Positions 10,114 through 18,545 of a DNA stretch of 64,000 nucleotides are shown one piece after another. The stretch covers positions 1 to 64,000 of the forward strand of contig JACKBY010000002.1 of NCBI GenBank assembly GCA_020634335.1. The letters are read 5' to 3'. A program made the translations under genes and the position numbers. Every line of letters begins with the position of its first letter. The stretch's first letter is position 1. The notes beneath the pieces are model-generated. The model searched no databases and was not told the origin of the DNA. It saw nothing but the letters and a program-made list of their open reading frames with translations. This stretch comes from Promineifilum sp. (GTDB lineage: Bacteria > Chloroflexota > Anaerolineae > Promineifilales > Promineifilaceae).

Positions 10114-11459
10114 GAGTGTTGTCTCCGCCGGACGCGCAAAAACACGCCGGGATGCGGCTCCAGCGTTGCGCCCATGTACGGCCGCACCTTGCGGCCATCG
10201 CTTGTCAATGTGAATTGTTGCAGTAGGCGTGCCAGCACGACCTTGGCCTCTATCTGGGCGAAGGTCGCGCCGATGCATACCCGCGGGCCGCCGCCAAAGG
10301 GGATATAAGTGAAGGGCGGTACGCGCTCGCCTTCCGCGCCAAAGCGCGCCGGGTGGAAAACCTCGGGCGCATCCCAATAGCGCTCGTCCCGGTGCGAGAG
10401 ATAGATCGAGGCCATGACGCGCGTGCCCGCTTGCAGGTCGTAGCCGCTGATGGTGGTGTCTTCGGCCACAAACCGATTGCCGATGTGGATGGGAGGGTAC
10501 AGGCGCATCGTCTCTTTGATCACGGCGTCCAGATAGTCGAGGTGATCGACGTGGGCCAGGGTGAGATCGGCCCGGCCCACGACGCGATCCACTTCCGATT
10601 GAGCCTGGGTCATGACACTCGGGTGCTCGGCCAGCAAATGCAACGTCCAGGCCAGCAGGGCGGTGCTGGTGTCGTGACCGGCGATGAGCATCGTCAGGAT
10701 TTGGTCGCGGATAAGATCGTCGCTCATCCCCGGCGCGCGCACCAACTGGGTCAAGAGATCGCCGGCAACCGGTGCTTTGGACAAGCCGCCCGATCCCCGC
10801 TGATCTTCGGTGACGTGCTGCCGGCGCTGGCGGACAAGCCCGAAGAGGTATTCGTCGAGTTGGGCCAATGGTTTCGTATAACCGAATCGGGGCATGTCGG
10901 GCCAGATAATCCACAAGCCGGGCGAGATGTATTTGATGGCCCGCAGGATCGGCCGCCACAGCCGCTCCAAGTCCGGGCCGAATTCCACATCGACCAGCGT
11001 GCCCATGAAGATGAGCAGCGCCAGCCGCCGCATCTCAACCAGCATATCCATCACCGTTCCGTCACCCCAACCATCCATGACGCGGTCGGTGTAAGTTTGC
11101 ATGGCCGCGATGTGGCCGACCACTTGCGTCCTTTGCAGCACCGGCTCCATCTGTGCCCGCAGATAATCATGTTGCGCGCCGTCCTCGACCAGCACCCCGT
11201 GACGCAGGAGTCTGGTCACCGGATCGGATGGCCCGCGCCAGCAGAAATGATCGCGCCGGCTGACCATGATCTGCCGGTTGCTCTCTGGCCCCACCAGCAC
11301 GGCCGGCTGGAAGCCCGGCAGCGTGATCTGGAAGGCCGGACCAACCTCATCGCGCATGATCTCCAGCGCCGTGAGCAACGACCGTTCCCGTGCCAGCCCT
11401 TTGAGAACGGTTAAACCCGTTTCCGGCCCGGCCACGGGCAGGGGACATTTTTGGTCCAT
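10110..11459 (-). CDS. Cytochrome P450, probable carotenoid hydroxylase
   Basis: 449-residue soluble P450 starting MDQKCPLPVAGPETG. Visible motifs: I-helix oxygen-activation AGHDTS, K-helix KETMR (ExxR), and heme-binding FGGGPRVCIG with the proximal Cys. The gene sits between crtI (2-base gap) and the lycopene cyclase (4-base overlap). Known precedent is Thermus CYP175A1, which hydroxylates beta-carotene at C3 to zeaxanthin and is also clustered with crt genes. By context this enzyme most likely makes zeaxanthin or cryptoxanthin. The substrate assignment is inference; the P450 assignment is certain. No dedicated ferredoxin or reductase gene is adjacent. Confidence 0.93.
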   Translation of the reverse strand: MDQKCPLPVAGPETGLTVLKGLARERSLLTALEIMRDEVGPAFQITLPGFQPAVLVGPESNRQIMVSRRDHFCWRGPSDPVTRLLRHGVLVEDGAQHDYLRAQMEPVLQRTQVVGHIAAMQTYTDRVMDGWGDGTVMDMLVEMRRLALLIFMGTLVDVEFGPDLERLWRPILRAIKYISPGLWIIWPDMPRFGYTKPLAQLDEYLFGLVRQRRQHVTEDQRGSGGLSKAPVAGDLLTQLVRAPGMSDDLIRDQILTMLIAGHDTSTALLAWTLHLLAEHPSVMTQAQSEVDRVVGRADLTLAHVDHLDYLDAVIKETMRLYPPIHIGNRFVAEDTTISGYDLQAGTRVMASIYLSHRDERYWDAPEVFHPARFGAEGERVPPFTYIPFGGGPRVCIGATFAQIEAKVVLARLLQQFTLTSDGRKVRPYMGATLEPHPGVFLRVRRRQHS

Positions 11460-11461
11460 GA

Positions 11462-12997
11462 CTAATAACTCAGTGCCAGGTGTTCGTTGTCGACCACGGT
11501 TTGCAGACCGCTCGCCGCCACGATTAAATCCTCGGCGATTTTGGACGACGACAGAACGCCGGGTAGCCCCGCGCCGGGGTGGGTGCCCGCACCCACGAAG
11601 TACAGGTTGTCGATGTCTTCCGAGCGGTTGTGCGGGCGGAACCAGGCCGACTGGGTCAGCACGGGTTCGATGGAAAAAGCCGCCCCCATATGACTGTTCA
11701 AGGTGTCGCGAAAGTGGACGGGATCGATCATGTGCTCCGAGACGATATTGGCTTGCAGGTCGGGGAGGTAGTTGTCCTCCAGGAATTGCATGATGGCATC
11801 TCGATATGGTTTGGCCGCGGTGGCCCAATCTACTTCGGCCCCCAGATGGGGCACGGGCGACAGGACGTAGAAGCCCTCGTGCCCGTCTGGAGCAATGGAC
11901 GGATCGGTCAGCGTTGGCATGTGGAGATAGAGTGAGAAATCGCGCGGCAGCACTTTCTTGTCGAAGATGTCGGCCAACAAACCTCGATAACGCTCGCTCA
12001 GGATGATGTTGTGATGGGCCAGCTTGCCCTCGTGGCGATAGAGCTTTTTTGTGCCAAAGTAGATTACCACCAGCGACATGCTGTAACGGGTGAGGTTGTT
12101 ATAGCGGAAATCGCTGTTGCGAAGGCCGCGCGCCCGGCCGGGAATCAGGTTCAGATAGGTCCAGGCCACGTCGGCATTGGAGATAACGTGGTCGGCGGCG
12201 TAGATGGTGCCGTCGCCCAACCGAATGCCCTTGGCGCGCCTGTTGTCGACGATAATCTCTGCTACTTCGGTGTTGTAGTGGATCCGGCCACCCAGTTCCT
12301 CGATAAGACGCACCAGCGCGTGGACCAGCGCCCCCGTGCCGCCCATCACGTAGTGGATCCCCCACTCTCGCTCCAGATAGTGGATCATGGCGTAGATCGA
12401 CGACGAGTCGAACGGATTGCCGCCGATGAGCAAGGGGTGGAAGGTGAAACAACGCCGCAGGAACTCGTTGTCGATAAACTGGGCGACATAGTTGTATACG
12501 GATTTGTGCGATTGCAGGCGGATGAGATCGGGGGCCACCTTCAGCATGTCGCCGACGCTCAGGAATGGCTGGTCGGCCAGCTCAACAAAACCCTTTTGGA
12601 AAATAGCTCGCGTTGATTCCATGAAGCGGCTGTAACCGTCGGCGTCGGCCGGGTTCCATTCGCGAATCTGTCCGTCGATGAATGCTTCGTCGTCGTTGTA
12701 GTCAAACGAACGACCGGTGTGGTCGAAGATGCGATAGAACGGGTCGAGCGGAGCAAACTCCACATACTCTTCACGTTTACGCCCGGCCGCGGCGAAGATG
12801 TCGTCGAACATGAACGGCGCGGTGATGACCGTCGGTCCGCCGTCGAACTTGAAGCCGTCTTGCTCATAGACGTAGGCCCGGCCGCCGGGTTTGTCCCGCT
12901 TCTCGAAGATCTCAACCTGGTAGCCTCTGGCTGCCAGACGCGCGGCCGCGCCCAACGCCCCGAAACCGCTGCCGATGATAATTACTTTCTCTTTCAT
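11462..12997 (-). CDS. crtI: Phytoene desaturase, CrtI type
   Basis: FAD-dependent multi-step desaturase converting phytoene to lycopene; 511 residues, normal. N-terminal dinucleotide fold VIIIGSGFGALGAAARLAARGYQVEIFEKRDKPGGRAY is diagnostic, as is FDGGPTVITAPFMFDDIF. The bacterial-type C-terminus reads NLYFVGAGTHPGAGLPGVLSSSKIAEDLI. It is preceded by crtB (137-bp gap) and followed after 2 bases by the P450. The gap to crtB holds no gene; it contains a degenerate stretch with repeated ATCCGT/ATCC units. Number of desaturation steps cannot be read from sequence, but the downstream lycopene cyclase implies four. Confidence 0.96.
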   Translation of the reverse strand: MKEKVIIIGSGFGALGAAARLAARGYQVEIFEKRDKPGGRAYVYEQDGFKFDGGPTVITAPFMFDDIFAAAGRKREEYVEFAPLDPFYRIFDHTGRSFDYNDDEAFIDGQIREWNPADADGYSRFMESTRAIFQKGFVELADQPFLSVGDMLKVAPDLIRLQSHKSVYNYVAQFIDNEFLRRCFTFHPLLIGGNPFDSSSIYAMIHYLEREWGIHYVMGGTGALVHALVRLIEELGGRIHYNTEVAEIIVDNRRAKGIRLGDGTIYAADHVISNADVAWTYLNLIPGRARGLRNSDFRYNNLTRYSMSLVVIYFGTKKLYRHEGKLAHHNIILSERYRGLLADIFDKKVLPRDFSLYLHMPTLTDPSIAPDGHEGFYVLSPVPHLGAEVDWATAAKPYRDAIMQFLEDNYLPDLQANIVSEHMIDPVHFRDTLNSHMGAAFSIEPVLTQSAWFRPHNRSEDIDNLYFVGAGTHPGAGLPGVLSSSKIAEDLIVAASGLQTVVDNEHLALSY

Positions 12998-13134
12998 TCT
13001 CGTCGAAGCTCCCTCAATTTATTGAACTTGAATCCCGGATATGGACGACGGCCTGTTTCTGGATAAATCGATTGGTGTGATCAGGATCGCTATCCGTCTC
13101 ATCCTAGTCCCATCCGTATTTGATTTTTGGCTCT

Positions 13135-14109
13135 CTATACGTGCGCCACTCGATGGGCCGGATATTTGCCGGAGCGCGAGCGCCACCAGATGCCGGGCAT
13201 CAAGGCCAACTTCTGGAGGTCGCGCGTGTGGGCGCGTCGCGTAAAGACATCGTAGTCGTGGGCCTCGATGTCCTTCAGAATGGCCTGATACAGTTCGGAC
13301 GCGGCCCCGACGGCAAAGCGCCCGCGCCGGCCGAGCAGCCCCACGCCGGGCAAGGCCTCGGCATAGAGACGGCGGGTGCGGTTGATCTGGAAGCGCATAA
13401 AGTCGCGCCAACGATTATCCACCGTGCCTTGGGCAATGTCGGCCTCGCTCAGACCAAAGCGGGCCAGTTCATCCTGGGGCAGGTAGAGGCGGCCGTTGCG
13501 CCAATCTTCGCCCACGTCGCGCAAAATGTTGGTCATCTGTAGAGCCACGCCCAGCTTGACGGCATAGGAGATGGCGTCCTTGCCCTCATAGCCGACGATG
13601 TGCATCACCATCAATCCCACGGTTGAAGCCACCGCGTAGCAGTAGTGAGCCAGATCGTCAAAGTTATCATAGCGCGTCTTCGTTAAATCGGTGGCGATGC
13701 CATCCAGCAATTGTTCGGCATATTGACGCGGAATGCGGTGACGAGAGCGGGTGTCGACCCAGGCCCAGGCGACCAAATCATCTTCCGGCGGCGTCCCCGT
13801 CATACTGCGGTTGCGCCAATCAGCCAGCATTTCTGCCTTGTTGTCGGGGTTGCGGTCAACCAGATCATCGCTCACCCGGCAAAAGGCGTAGAGCGCGTGC
13901 ATGGCTTGTCGCTGTTCTGGCGGCAACAGGGAGGAGGCGATGGAAAAGGTCCGGCTGTGCTCGCGCGTGATCGCTTCGCAGCGGAGGTAGGCACGCTGTT
14001 GCTGAGCCTTATCCATCAGCAGCTCCGCCTCCTGACGCAGAAAGGTTTCCCATGGCGCATGAGCCTGCGCCAACAGTTGTTTTTCCCAAGTCTCAACTAA
14101 TGCGCTCAT
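13135..14109 (-). CDS. crtB: Phytoene synthase
   Basis: Head-to-head condensation of two geranylgeranyl diphosphates to phytoene; 324 residues from the ATG at 14109, which has GGGAG upstream. The two aspartate-rich Mg-binding motifs are visible as RVSDDLVDRNPDN (about residue 80) and MTNILRDVGEDWRNGRLYLPQDEL (about residue 200), the second being the squalene/phytoene synthase signature. First gene of the crtB-crtI-P450-crtY operon. A near-consensus promoter overlapped by a perfect palindrome lies 80-135 bases upstream, so the operon is probably actively repressed and induced. No GGPP synthase gene is in the window. Confidence 0.96.
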   Translation of the reverse strand: MSALVETWEKQLLAQAHAPWETFLRQEAELLMDKAQQQRAYLRCEAITREHSRTFSIASSLLPPEQRQAMHALYAFCRVSDDLVDRNPDNKAEMLADWRNRSMTGTPPEDDLVAWAWVDTRSRHRIPRQYAEQLLDGIATDLTKTRYDNFDDLAHYCYAVASTVGLMVMHIVGYEGKDAISYAVKLGVALQMTNILRDVGEDWRNGRLYLPQDELARFGLSEADIAQGTVDNRWRDFMRFQINRTRRLYAEALPGVGLLGRRGRFAVGAASELYQAILKDIEAHDYDVFTRRAHTRDLQKLALMPGIWWRSRSGKYPAHRVAHV

Positions 14110-14186
14110 TTTCTTTCTCCCGCTTGTCCGCAACACTTAAATAACCACCGATTTGGACTCAGATCGCCTAGCCGCCCTATAAACAT

Positions 14187-14215
14187 AGCATAACGTATTG
14201 TCCACATATTGTCAA
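14187..14215 (-). promoter_or_regulatory. crt operon promoter
   Basis: On the minus strand, TTGACA (14210-14215), a 17-bp spacer and TATGCT (14187-14192) form a near-consensus sigma-70-type promoter about 80 bases before crtB. The -35 box and part of the spacer lie inside the left half of the palindrome at 14198-14242. Confidence 0.8.
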
Positions 14216-14242
14216 TAATTAAATTGTACAATATGTGGACAA
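14198..14242. promoter_or_regulatory. Palindromic operator overlapping the crt promoter (CarH/LitR-like candidate)
   Basis: TTGTCCACATATTG and CAATATGTGGACAA are perfect 14-bp inverted arms separated by 17 bp. TTGT units recur at 11-bp spacing (14198, 14209), and the centre contains ATTGTACAA. CarH/LitR-type MerR photoregulators are known to bind tandem 11-bp units with a TnTACA core over the -35 of crt promoters, which is the arrangement here. No MerR gene lies in the window, so the regulator's identity is inference. Confidence 0.6.
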
Positions 14243-14317
14243 ATGATCGTTGCTTCATCTCTCTCTAGAAAGAACTGAGTCAGCAGCTGGTTGGCGTCCG
14301 GAAAACAGCGAAATGAT

Positions 14318-14746
14318 TTACCATCCGGCGATGTTGGTTTGCCCGTGAATCGACGCTGGTGTTACGCGAATCAGCAACTCGCCCGGCACGGCGTTGCGGT
14401 TGCCGAAGGCTTCGGCTTGTTCTTCGCCCATGTAGCGCGCGGCAATGACGGTGGCCCAATGGCGCAATGCCTCTGGATCGTCCGAGAATCGGGCCGCGCC
14501 GTCATATTTTACAAAGCCGAAAGGCGGGGCCTCATCATCTACGCATAGCGAGATTTGCGGGTTATGGCGCAAATTGACGGCTTTGGCGGTGGTGTGCCAG
14601 GTCGTGAACAGCAGTTCATCGCCATCGAGGGCAAACCAGATCGGCGCGACGTGGGGGCGGCCGTCGGGCTTGACGGTGGCGATTTTGCCGGTTCGCGGAC
14701 GGGCCATCATAAAGGACAGGCATTCGGCACGAGACAGCTTCTTCAT
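14318..14746 (-). CDS. PPOX-class (pyridoxamine-phosphate-oxidase-like) flavin/F420 protein
   Basis: 142-residue split-barrel protein from the ATG at 14746, which has GGGAGG six bases upstream; the ATG at 14767 lacks one. The segment GKIATVKPDGRPHVAPIWFALDGDELLFTTWHTTAKAVNLRHNPQISLCVDDE is typical of the PPOX/F420-dependent family with a predicted biliverdin, F420 or FMN cofactor. The C-terminal ELLIRVTPASIHGQTNIAGW matches family members that act on small molecules. The exact substrate is unknown. It neighbours a GNAT gene on the same strand (33-bp gap), and an LLM F420-type gene lies 4 kb upstream, consistent with F420 use in this organism. Confidence 0.82.
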   Translation of the reverse strand: MKKLSRAECLSFMMARPRTGKIATVKPDGRPHVAPIWFALDGDELLFTTWHTTAKAVNLRHNPQISLCVDDEAPPFGFVKYDGAARFSDDPEALRHWATVIAARYMGEEQAEAFGNRNAVPGELLIRVTPASIHGQTNIAGW

Positions 14747-14779
14747 TTGTACCCTCCCAGGTGTCACGATTGGGTCGCC

Positions 14780-15364
14780 TCAGAGCAGCAACCCCATTAC
14801 CCAATCATCCAGGTGCTCTCCATCGCGAATCACGGCCTTGCGGCGGCGTCCTTCAATGACGAAACCGAATTCCTGATAAAGCCGGACGGCTCGCTCATTA
14901 CGCACGAATACGTGCAGCTCAATACGGCTGATGACGCCGCTGCCGCGCGCCCAGCGGATAGACTCCGCCAAGAGCCGGTGACCGATGCCGCTGCCGCGCC
15001 ACTCCCGGGCCACAGTAATGCCCAGCACGGCGGCGTGTTTCACGTTGCGACGCTTGCCGCCTTCCAACGTCAACTGACCAATGATGTGGTTGTCGAGTTC
15101 CGCCACCAGAAAAATACTGTTGCTCGCGCGCGCCATCTCGCGGATGAAGCGTGATTCCGCCTCCACCGTCGGCGAAAATTCATCGACTTCGGTGATGAGA
15201 TTGATCCCCGGTTCGCCGAACAGGCGTCGAAAGTAGCTGATCAGGGCTGGAGCATCTTCGGGACGCGCCTCGCGGATCAGGATAGGTATCGGGTCGCCGG
15301 CGCTCGTGACGTGGGGCAAGGTTTTGCGGTCCATCGTGTATTGCCCGTCCATGGAGTGTTTCAC
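14780..15364 (-). CDS. GNAT-family N-acetyltransferase
   Basis: 194-residue acetyltransferase. The fold is clear from IREARPEDAPALISYFRRL at the start, the acetyl-CoA loop VAREWRGSGIGHRLLAESIRWAR (R/Q-x-x-G-x-G) and the C-terminal ELHVFVRNERAVRLYQEFGFVIEGRRRKAV, as in RimJ/RimL- and PhnO-like groups. The longest start is a GTG at 15364 overlapping the stop of the MttB-family gene, giving translational coupling; an ATG four codons later is also possible. Substrate not predictable. Coupling to the methyltransferase gene hints at a shared small-molecule pathway, but this is weak inference. Confidence 0.88.
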   Translation of the reverse strand: MKHSMDGQYTMDRKTLPHVTSAGDPIPILIREARPEDAPALISYFRRLFGEPGINLITEVDEFSPTVEAESRFIREMARASNSIFLVAELDNHIIGQLTLEGGKRRNVKHAAVLGITVAREWRGSGIGHRLLAESIRWARGSGVISRIELHVFVRNERAVRLYQEFGFVIEGRRRKAVIRDGEHLDDWVMGLLL

Positions 15365-16821
15365 AGCGTCGCGATAAAGGCGCGACCGGCGGCCATCAAC
15401 TCCTCGTGATCGACCGGGGCTGGAGCGTCGCGCATCAATTCGACGGTTCGTTCGCGCAGGGTGCTGTCGGCCGCCGGTTGTCCCTCCAGTTGCCAGGTTT
15501 CCATGCTCCAGTGTGGGTAAAGCGGGCTGGTATAATAGCCGTCCTTGTAACGCTCCAGCGTCGACGAAACGGTCAGGAAATGGCCGCCCGGCTTGACCTC
15601 ATCGATCTCGGCCAGGACGGAATGCTCGTCGTCTAACTGAAATCCGGCGGCAAAGCGGCGCGCCTGATCGATGATCTCGTGCACGTGGACGAGCGTCAGG
15701 GGGGAAATGGCCTTGGAGCCGAGCGTGTCGCCGATGAACGGGGCCAGACCGCCTTTGGTCATGCTAAACGTGAGCGTGTTGAGCCAGTAAGTATCAGCGG
15801 CGATCAAATCCATACCCCAGCCCGTGCCGCTGCCCGACGTACCCGTGTGGGGCAATCCATAATAGGCCATCATCTCGGCGCAGGCCAGATTGATGAGGAT
15901 GCTCTGTGGGTCGTAGAAGTTCATCATTGTCTTCATGTCGAAGTAGACCGGCAGCATGCCCAAGCTGATCGGCGCGCCGGGACGAATAAGCTGGCTGATG
16001 GTTAACCCGGCCAGCAGTTCGGCCAGCAACAGAGCCAGCGTGCCGGCCGGCGTTAGGGGCGTCGAGGCCCCGGCCATGCTGTAGTTGGAGTAGATGACCG
16101 GCAGCCCGCGCTCGACGGCGACCTTCAGCTTGTCGGCCGTGCCTTCGTTGACCACCAATGGCGAGACGGGATTGAAGTAGGGCAGCACGAAAGGTTTGAC
16201 GGCCAGGTCTCCGTGCAGTCGTTCAAACATATCCAGCACGGCCGGGAACTTGTATTCGTCCGATACCAGCAGCACCAGCGCCTTGGTCGTGTTGGCGATC
16301 ATCTCCAGACTGGCATAGAGATCAGTTTGCTCGACGGGCACATCCTGGACAATGCCCACAGTCGAGATGACGTCGTAGTGGGGCAACCGGCTGCCGAGAC
16401 GTACCATGTCCTGCATGTTGCGGCAGGTGAAGGGGGTCAGGTTATCGGTGAGCGGGTCCTGGTAGAACAGGGCGGTGACCCCGATGCCGAAGCGCAGGCT
16501 GTCGTCCCCAAGCTTGAAGACGTGATTGCCCAAACGATCGTGAACGTCAATCGTCTTCGGCGCGGTGCGGATGGCTTCCTCGACCACTTCGGCCGGCAAG
16601 CGCAACATGGCGTCCTCAGCCCTTACGCCCAGCTTTCTTTCCAGAAATGCAAGGACGCCGGGCGAATCGACGCGAATGCCGGTGCGGCCGAGAATTGACA
16701 GGGCGTAGTGATGGACTTGAGCCTTTTGCTCCTCGCTCAGCAAGCTCAAACCGGGGCGCGCATTGTTAATTTCGGGTTCTGTAGACCGGCGGTTTCGTTC
16801 GGTTGTTCGTCGTCTGCTCAT
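15361..16821 (-). CDS. Trimethylamine methyltransferase family (MttB-like), non-pyrrolysine
   Basis: 486-residue TIM-barrel corrinoid methyltransferase homologue. The ATG at 16821 has AGGAG four to five bases upstream; the ATG at 16848 has none. Characteristic segments are LSEEQKAQVHHYALSILGRTGIRV at the N-terminus, NPVSPLVVNEGTADKL mid-protein, and GTSGSGTGWGMDLIAADTYWLN. No in-frame TAG occurs, so it is not a pyrrolysine MttB; non-Pyl members include the glycine-betaine demethylase MtgB. No corrinoid protein, reactivase or methyltransferase-2 gene is adjacent, so it may work with partners elsewhere or do other chemistry. It is coupled to the downstream GNAT gene. Confidence 0.85.
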   Translation of the reverse strand: MSRRRTTERNRRSTEPEINNARPGLSLLSEEQKAQVHHYALSILGRTGIRVDSPGVLAFLERKLGVRAEDAMLRLPAEVVEEAIRTAPKTIDVHDRLGNHVFKLGDDSLRFGIGVTALFYQDPLTDNLTPFTCRNMQDMVRLGSRLPHYDVISTVGIVQDVPVEQTDLYASLEMIANTTKALVLLVSDEYKFPAVLDMFERLHGDLAVKPFVLPYFNPVSPLVVNEGTADKLKVAVERGLPVIYSNYSMAGASTPLTPAGTLALLLAELLAGLTISQLIRPGAPISLGMLPVYFDMKTMMNFYDPQSILINLACAEMMAYYGLPHTGTSGSGTGWGMDLIAADTYWLNTLTFSMTKGGLAPFIGDTLGSKAISPLTLVHVHEIIDQARRFAAGFQLDDEHSVLAEIDEVKPGGHFLTVSSTLERYKDGYYTSPLYPHWSMETWQLEGQPAADSTLRERTVELMRDAPAPVDHEELMAAGRAFIATL

Positions 16822-16899
16822 AAAGCTCCTGTTTATCCCGCCAATCATGCCGGAAACCGGCTCATTTGGAAAGGGTTAGCGCATTAGACGAAATTTACG

Positions 16900-18540
16900 T
16901 CAATCGAGGGCCGTGGTCATGTAAAGCCCATCCAATTCAAAGCCGAGCCGCGCGTAGTACGCCTGCGTGCCGATGGCGCTGATGACGGCCAGCCGCCGAT
17001 AGCCCGCGGCGCGCGAGATAGCGCGCGCGTGGTCGATCAATCGCGTCCCCAAGCCGATGTGCTGCGCCTCGCCCCGGCTTTCGTCGCCCAGATTCAGCGC
17101 CGGGCCGTAGACATGGACTTCGCGAATCATGGCGTGGCCGGTCAGCTCGGGCAGAGGATGGGGGAACGCCGGATCGGGCAGCGACAGGCGCAGAAAACCG
17201 GCCAATCGATCCGTGGTCGGATAGCCGCCGGCCGTCTCGTAGCTGAGAAAATACTCGGTGGTCGCGTCGGTCTGGTAGACCAGTTCGCGCCGTTCCAGGT
17301 CTTCAAACCGGACCGCATCGCGCCGGATTTCGCGACAGCGGATGCAGCGGCAGGGGGTTCCCCTTTCGCGCAATCGCTCCTGGGCCACTTGTCGCAGGTT
17401 GGCCTTTTTGTTCCCGGCCACGATATTAGTCGTCGGGAAATCGCGCACGACGCGCGTCAGACGAACGTAGCGCGGCACTTGCGCCTTGCAGGCGGCCAGC
17501 ACCTCCACCACCTCTTCTTCGGTGTAGGGCGTGTATTCGTCGCGCAGCCAATAGTCGTAGAGTTCGGCGTTGGGCACCAACATGCAGGGGTAAATCTTCA
17601 GTTCATCGGGGCGAATGGCCGGGTCGCTCCACAGACGGCCGAAATCCTCGATATCGCCGGCCACGGTTGCCCCAAGCAAGTTAGCCATCCAGTGGCCGTG
17701 GATTTTGAACCCCGCCAGCCGCAACAGCCGAAAGGCGTCCCGCGTGCTCTGCACGTCGTGGCCGCGCCGGTTCAACGACAGAACCTCGTCGTCCAGCGTC
17801 TGGATGCCGACCTGTACCTTGGTCACGCCAAGCGTGCGGAACCAGCGCAGCTCATCGATGTCCACGTGGTCTTGCCGCGTCTCGACCACGAGGCCGACGT
17901 TGCGACGGCGACCGGTGGCGTTGGCCGCCTGGGCCTCGGCCAACGTCGCCGACTCGAAGCCGTTCAGCGCGTCGAAGCAGCGTTTGACAAACCACGCCTG
18001 ATAATCGCGCCGGTAGCTCGACCATGTGCCGCCCAGAATGAGCAGCTCGATCTTCTCCGTTGGATGGCCGATCTTTTCCAAGGCGCGGAGCCGGGAAGCT
18101 GTCTGGTCATAGGGGTCGAAGCCGTGGCGTTCGGCCCGCTGCGCGCCCGGCTCATCGTGGAGATAGCTCTTGGGCATGCGCACGTCGGTGGGGCAGAAGA
18201 TACACTTGCCGGGGCAGGGGTAGGGCTTTGTCAGGACGGTGACCACGGAAACGCCTGATTGCGTGCGCATGGGTTTCATCTGCAAGTGCGCCCGCAGGTC
18301 GGAATCGTAGGTCAGGTGGCCCGCCGCGCACAGTTGCTCGTAGGCCGCCAGCAGCTGGGCCTTGGAGAGCCACGGCAGGCCGCGCCGGGCGAAGCCTTGC
18401 ATGGCGCGGTTGTAGCGTTTGCCGGTCAGCGGCCGCAGGTCAGCCAAAGTGTCGAGCAACTCCACCAGCATCGCCTCATGGCCGGTGATGTCGATTGGCT
18501 CATTGCGGGATTGCCAAAGCGCCTCGCGGTTGGCATTCAT
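16900..18540 (-). CDS. elp3: Elp3-family radical SAM/acetyltransferase tRNA-modifying enzyme
   Basis: 546 residues with both catalytic halves of Elp3. The N-terminal tRNA-binding region is followed by a radical SAM domain whose CX3CX2C cluster is CPGKCIFC (C109, C113, C116), with LGGTWSSYRRDYQ and VVETRQDHVDIDELRWFRTLGVTKVQVGIQ as hallmark motifs. A zinc-binding CRCIRCREI stretch (about residue 396) is followed by a C-terminal GNAT domain (HIGLGTRLIDHARAISRAAGYRRLAVISAIGTQAYYARLGF). In eukaryotes and archaea Elp3 makes the carboxymethyl-type modification of wobble U34; bacterial homologues are limited in distribution but known in Chloroflexota such as Dehalococcoides. No other Elongator subunits are present or expected. 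It follows the LLM gene with a 5-base gap. Confidence 0.93.
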   Translation of the reverse strand: MNANREALWQSRNEPIDITGHEAMLVELLDTLADLRPLTGKRYNRAMQGFARRGLPWLSKAQLLAAYEQLCAAGHLTYDSDLRAHLQMKPMRTQSGVSVVTVLTKPYPCPGKCIFCPTDVRMPKSYLHDEPGAQRAERHGFDPYDQTASRLRALEKIGHPTEKIELLILGGTWSSYRRDYQAWFVKRCFDALNGFESATLAEAQAANATGRRRNVGLVVETRQDHVDIDELRWFRTLGVTKVQVGIQTLDDEVLSLNRRGHDVQSTRDAFRLLRLAGFKIHGHWMANLLGATVAGDIEDFGRLWSDPAIRPDELKIYPCMLVPNAELYDYWLRDEYTPYTEEEVVEVLAACKAQVPRYVRLTRVVRDFPTTNIVAGNKKANLRQVAQERLRERGTPCRCIRCREIRRDAVRFEDLERRELVYQTDATTEYFLSYETAGGYPTTDRLAGFLRLSLPDPAFPHPLPELTGHAMIREVHVYGPALNLGDESRGEAQHIGLGTRLIDHARAISRAAGYRRLAVISAIGTQAYYARLGFELDGLYMTTALD

Positions 18541-18545
18541 GGCTG

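Noticed and set aside
9298..10959. 553-aa lycopene cyclase ORF with long N-terminus
   Set aside because: Residues before the MTYFGFLL start are the wrong frame of the P450 gene; the ATGA overlap at 10110-10113 defines the real start.
10353..11414. 353-aa plus-strand ORF opposite the P450
   Set aside because: His/Gln/Arg-rich antisense shadow without motifs.
14198..14242. Palindrome considered as an intrinsic terminator
   Set aside because: AT-rich arms with a 17-base spacer, no U-tract, and direct overlap with a promoter -35; an operator fits better.
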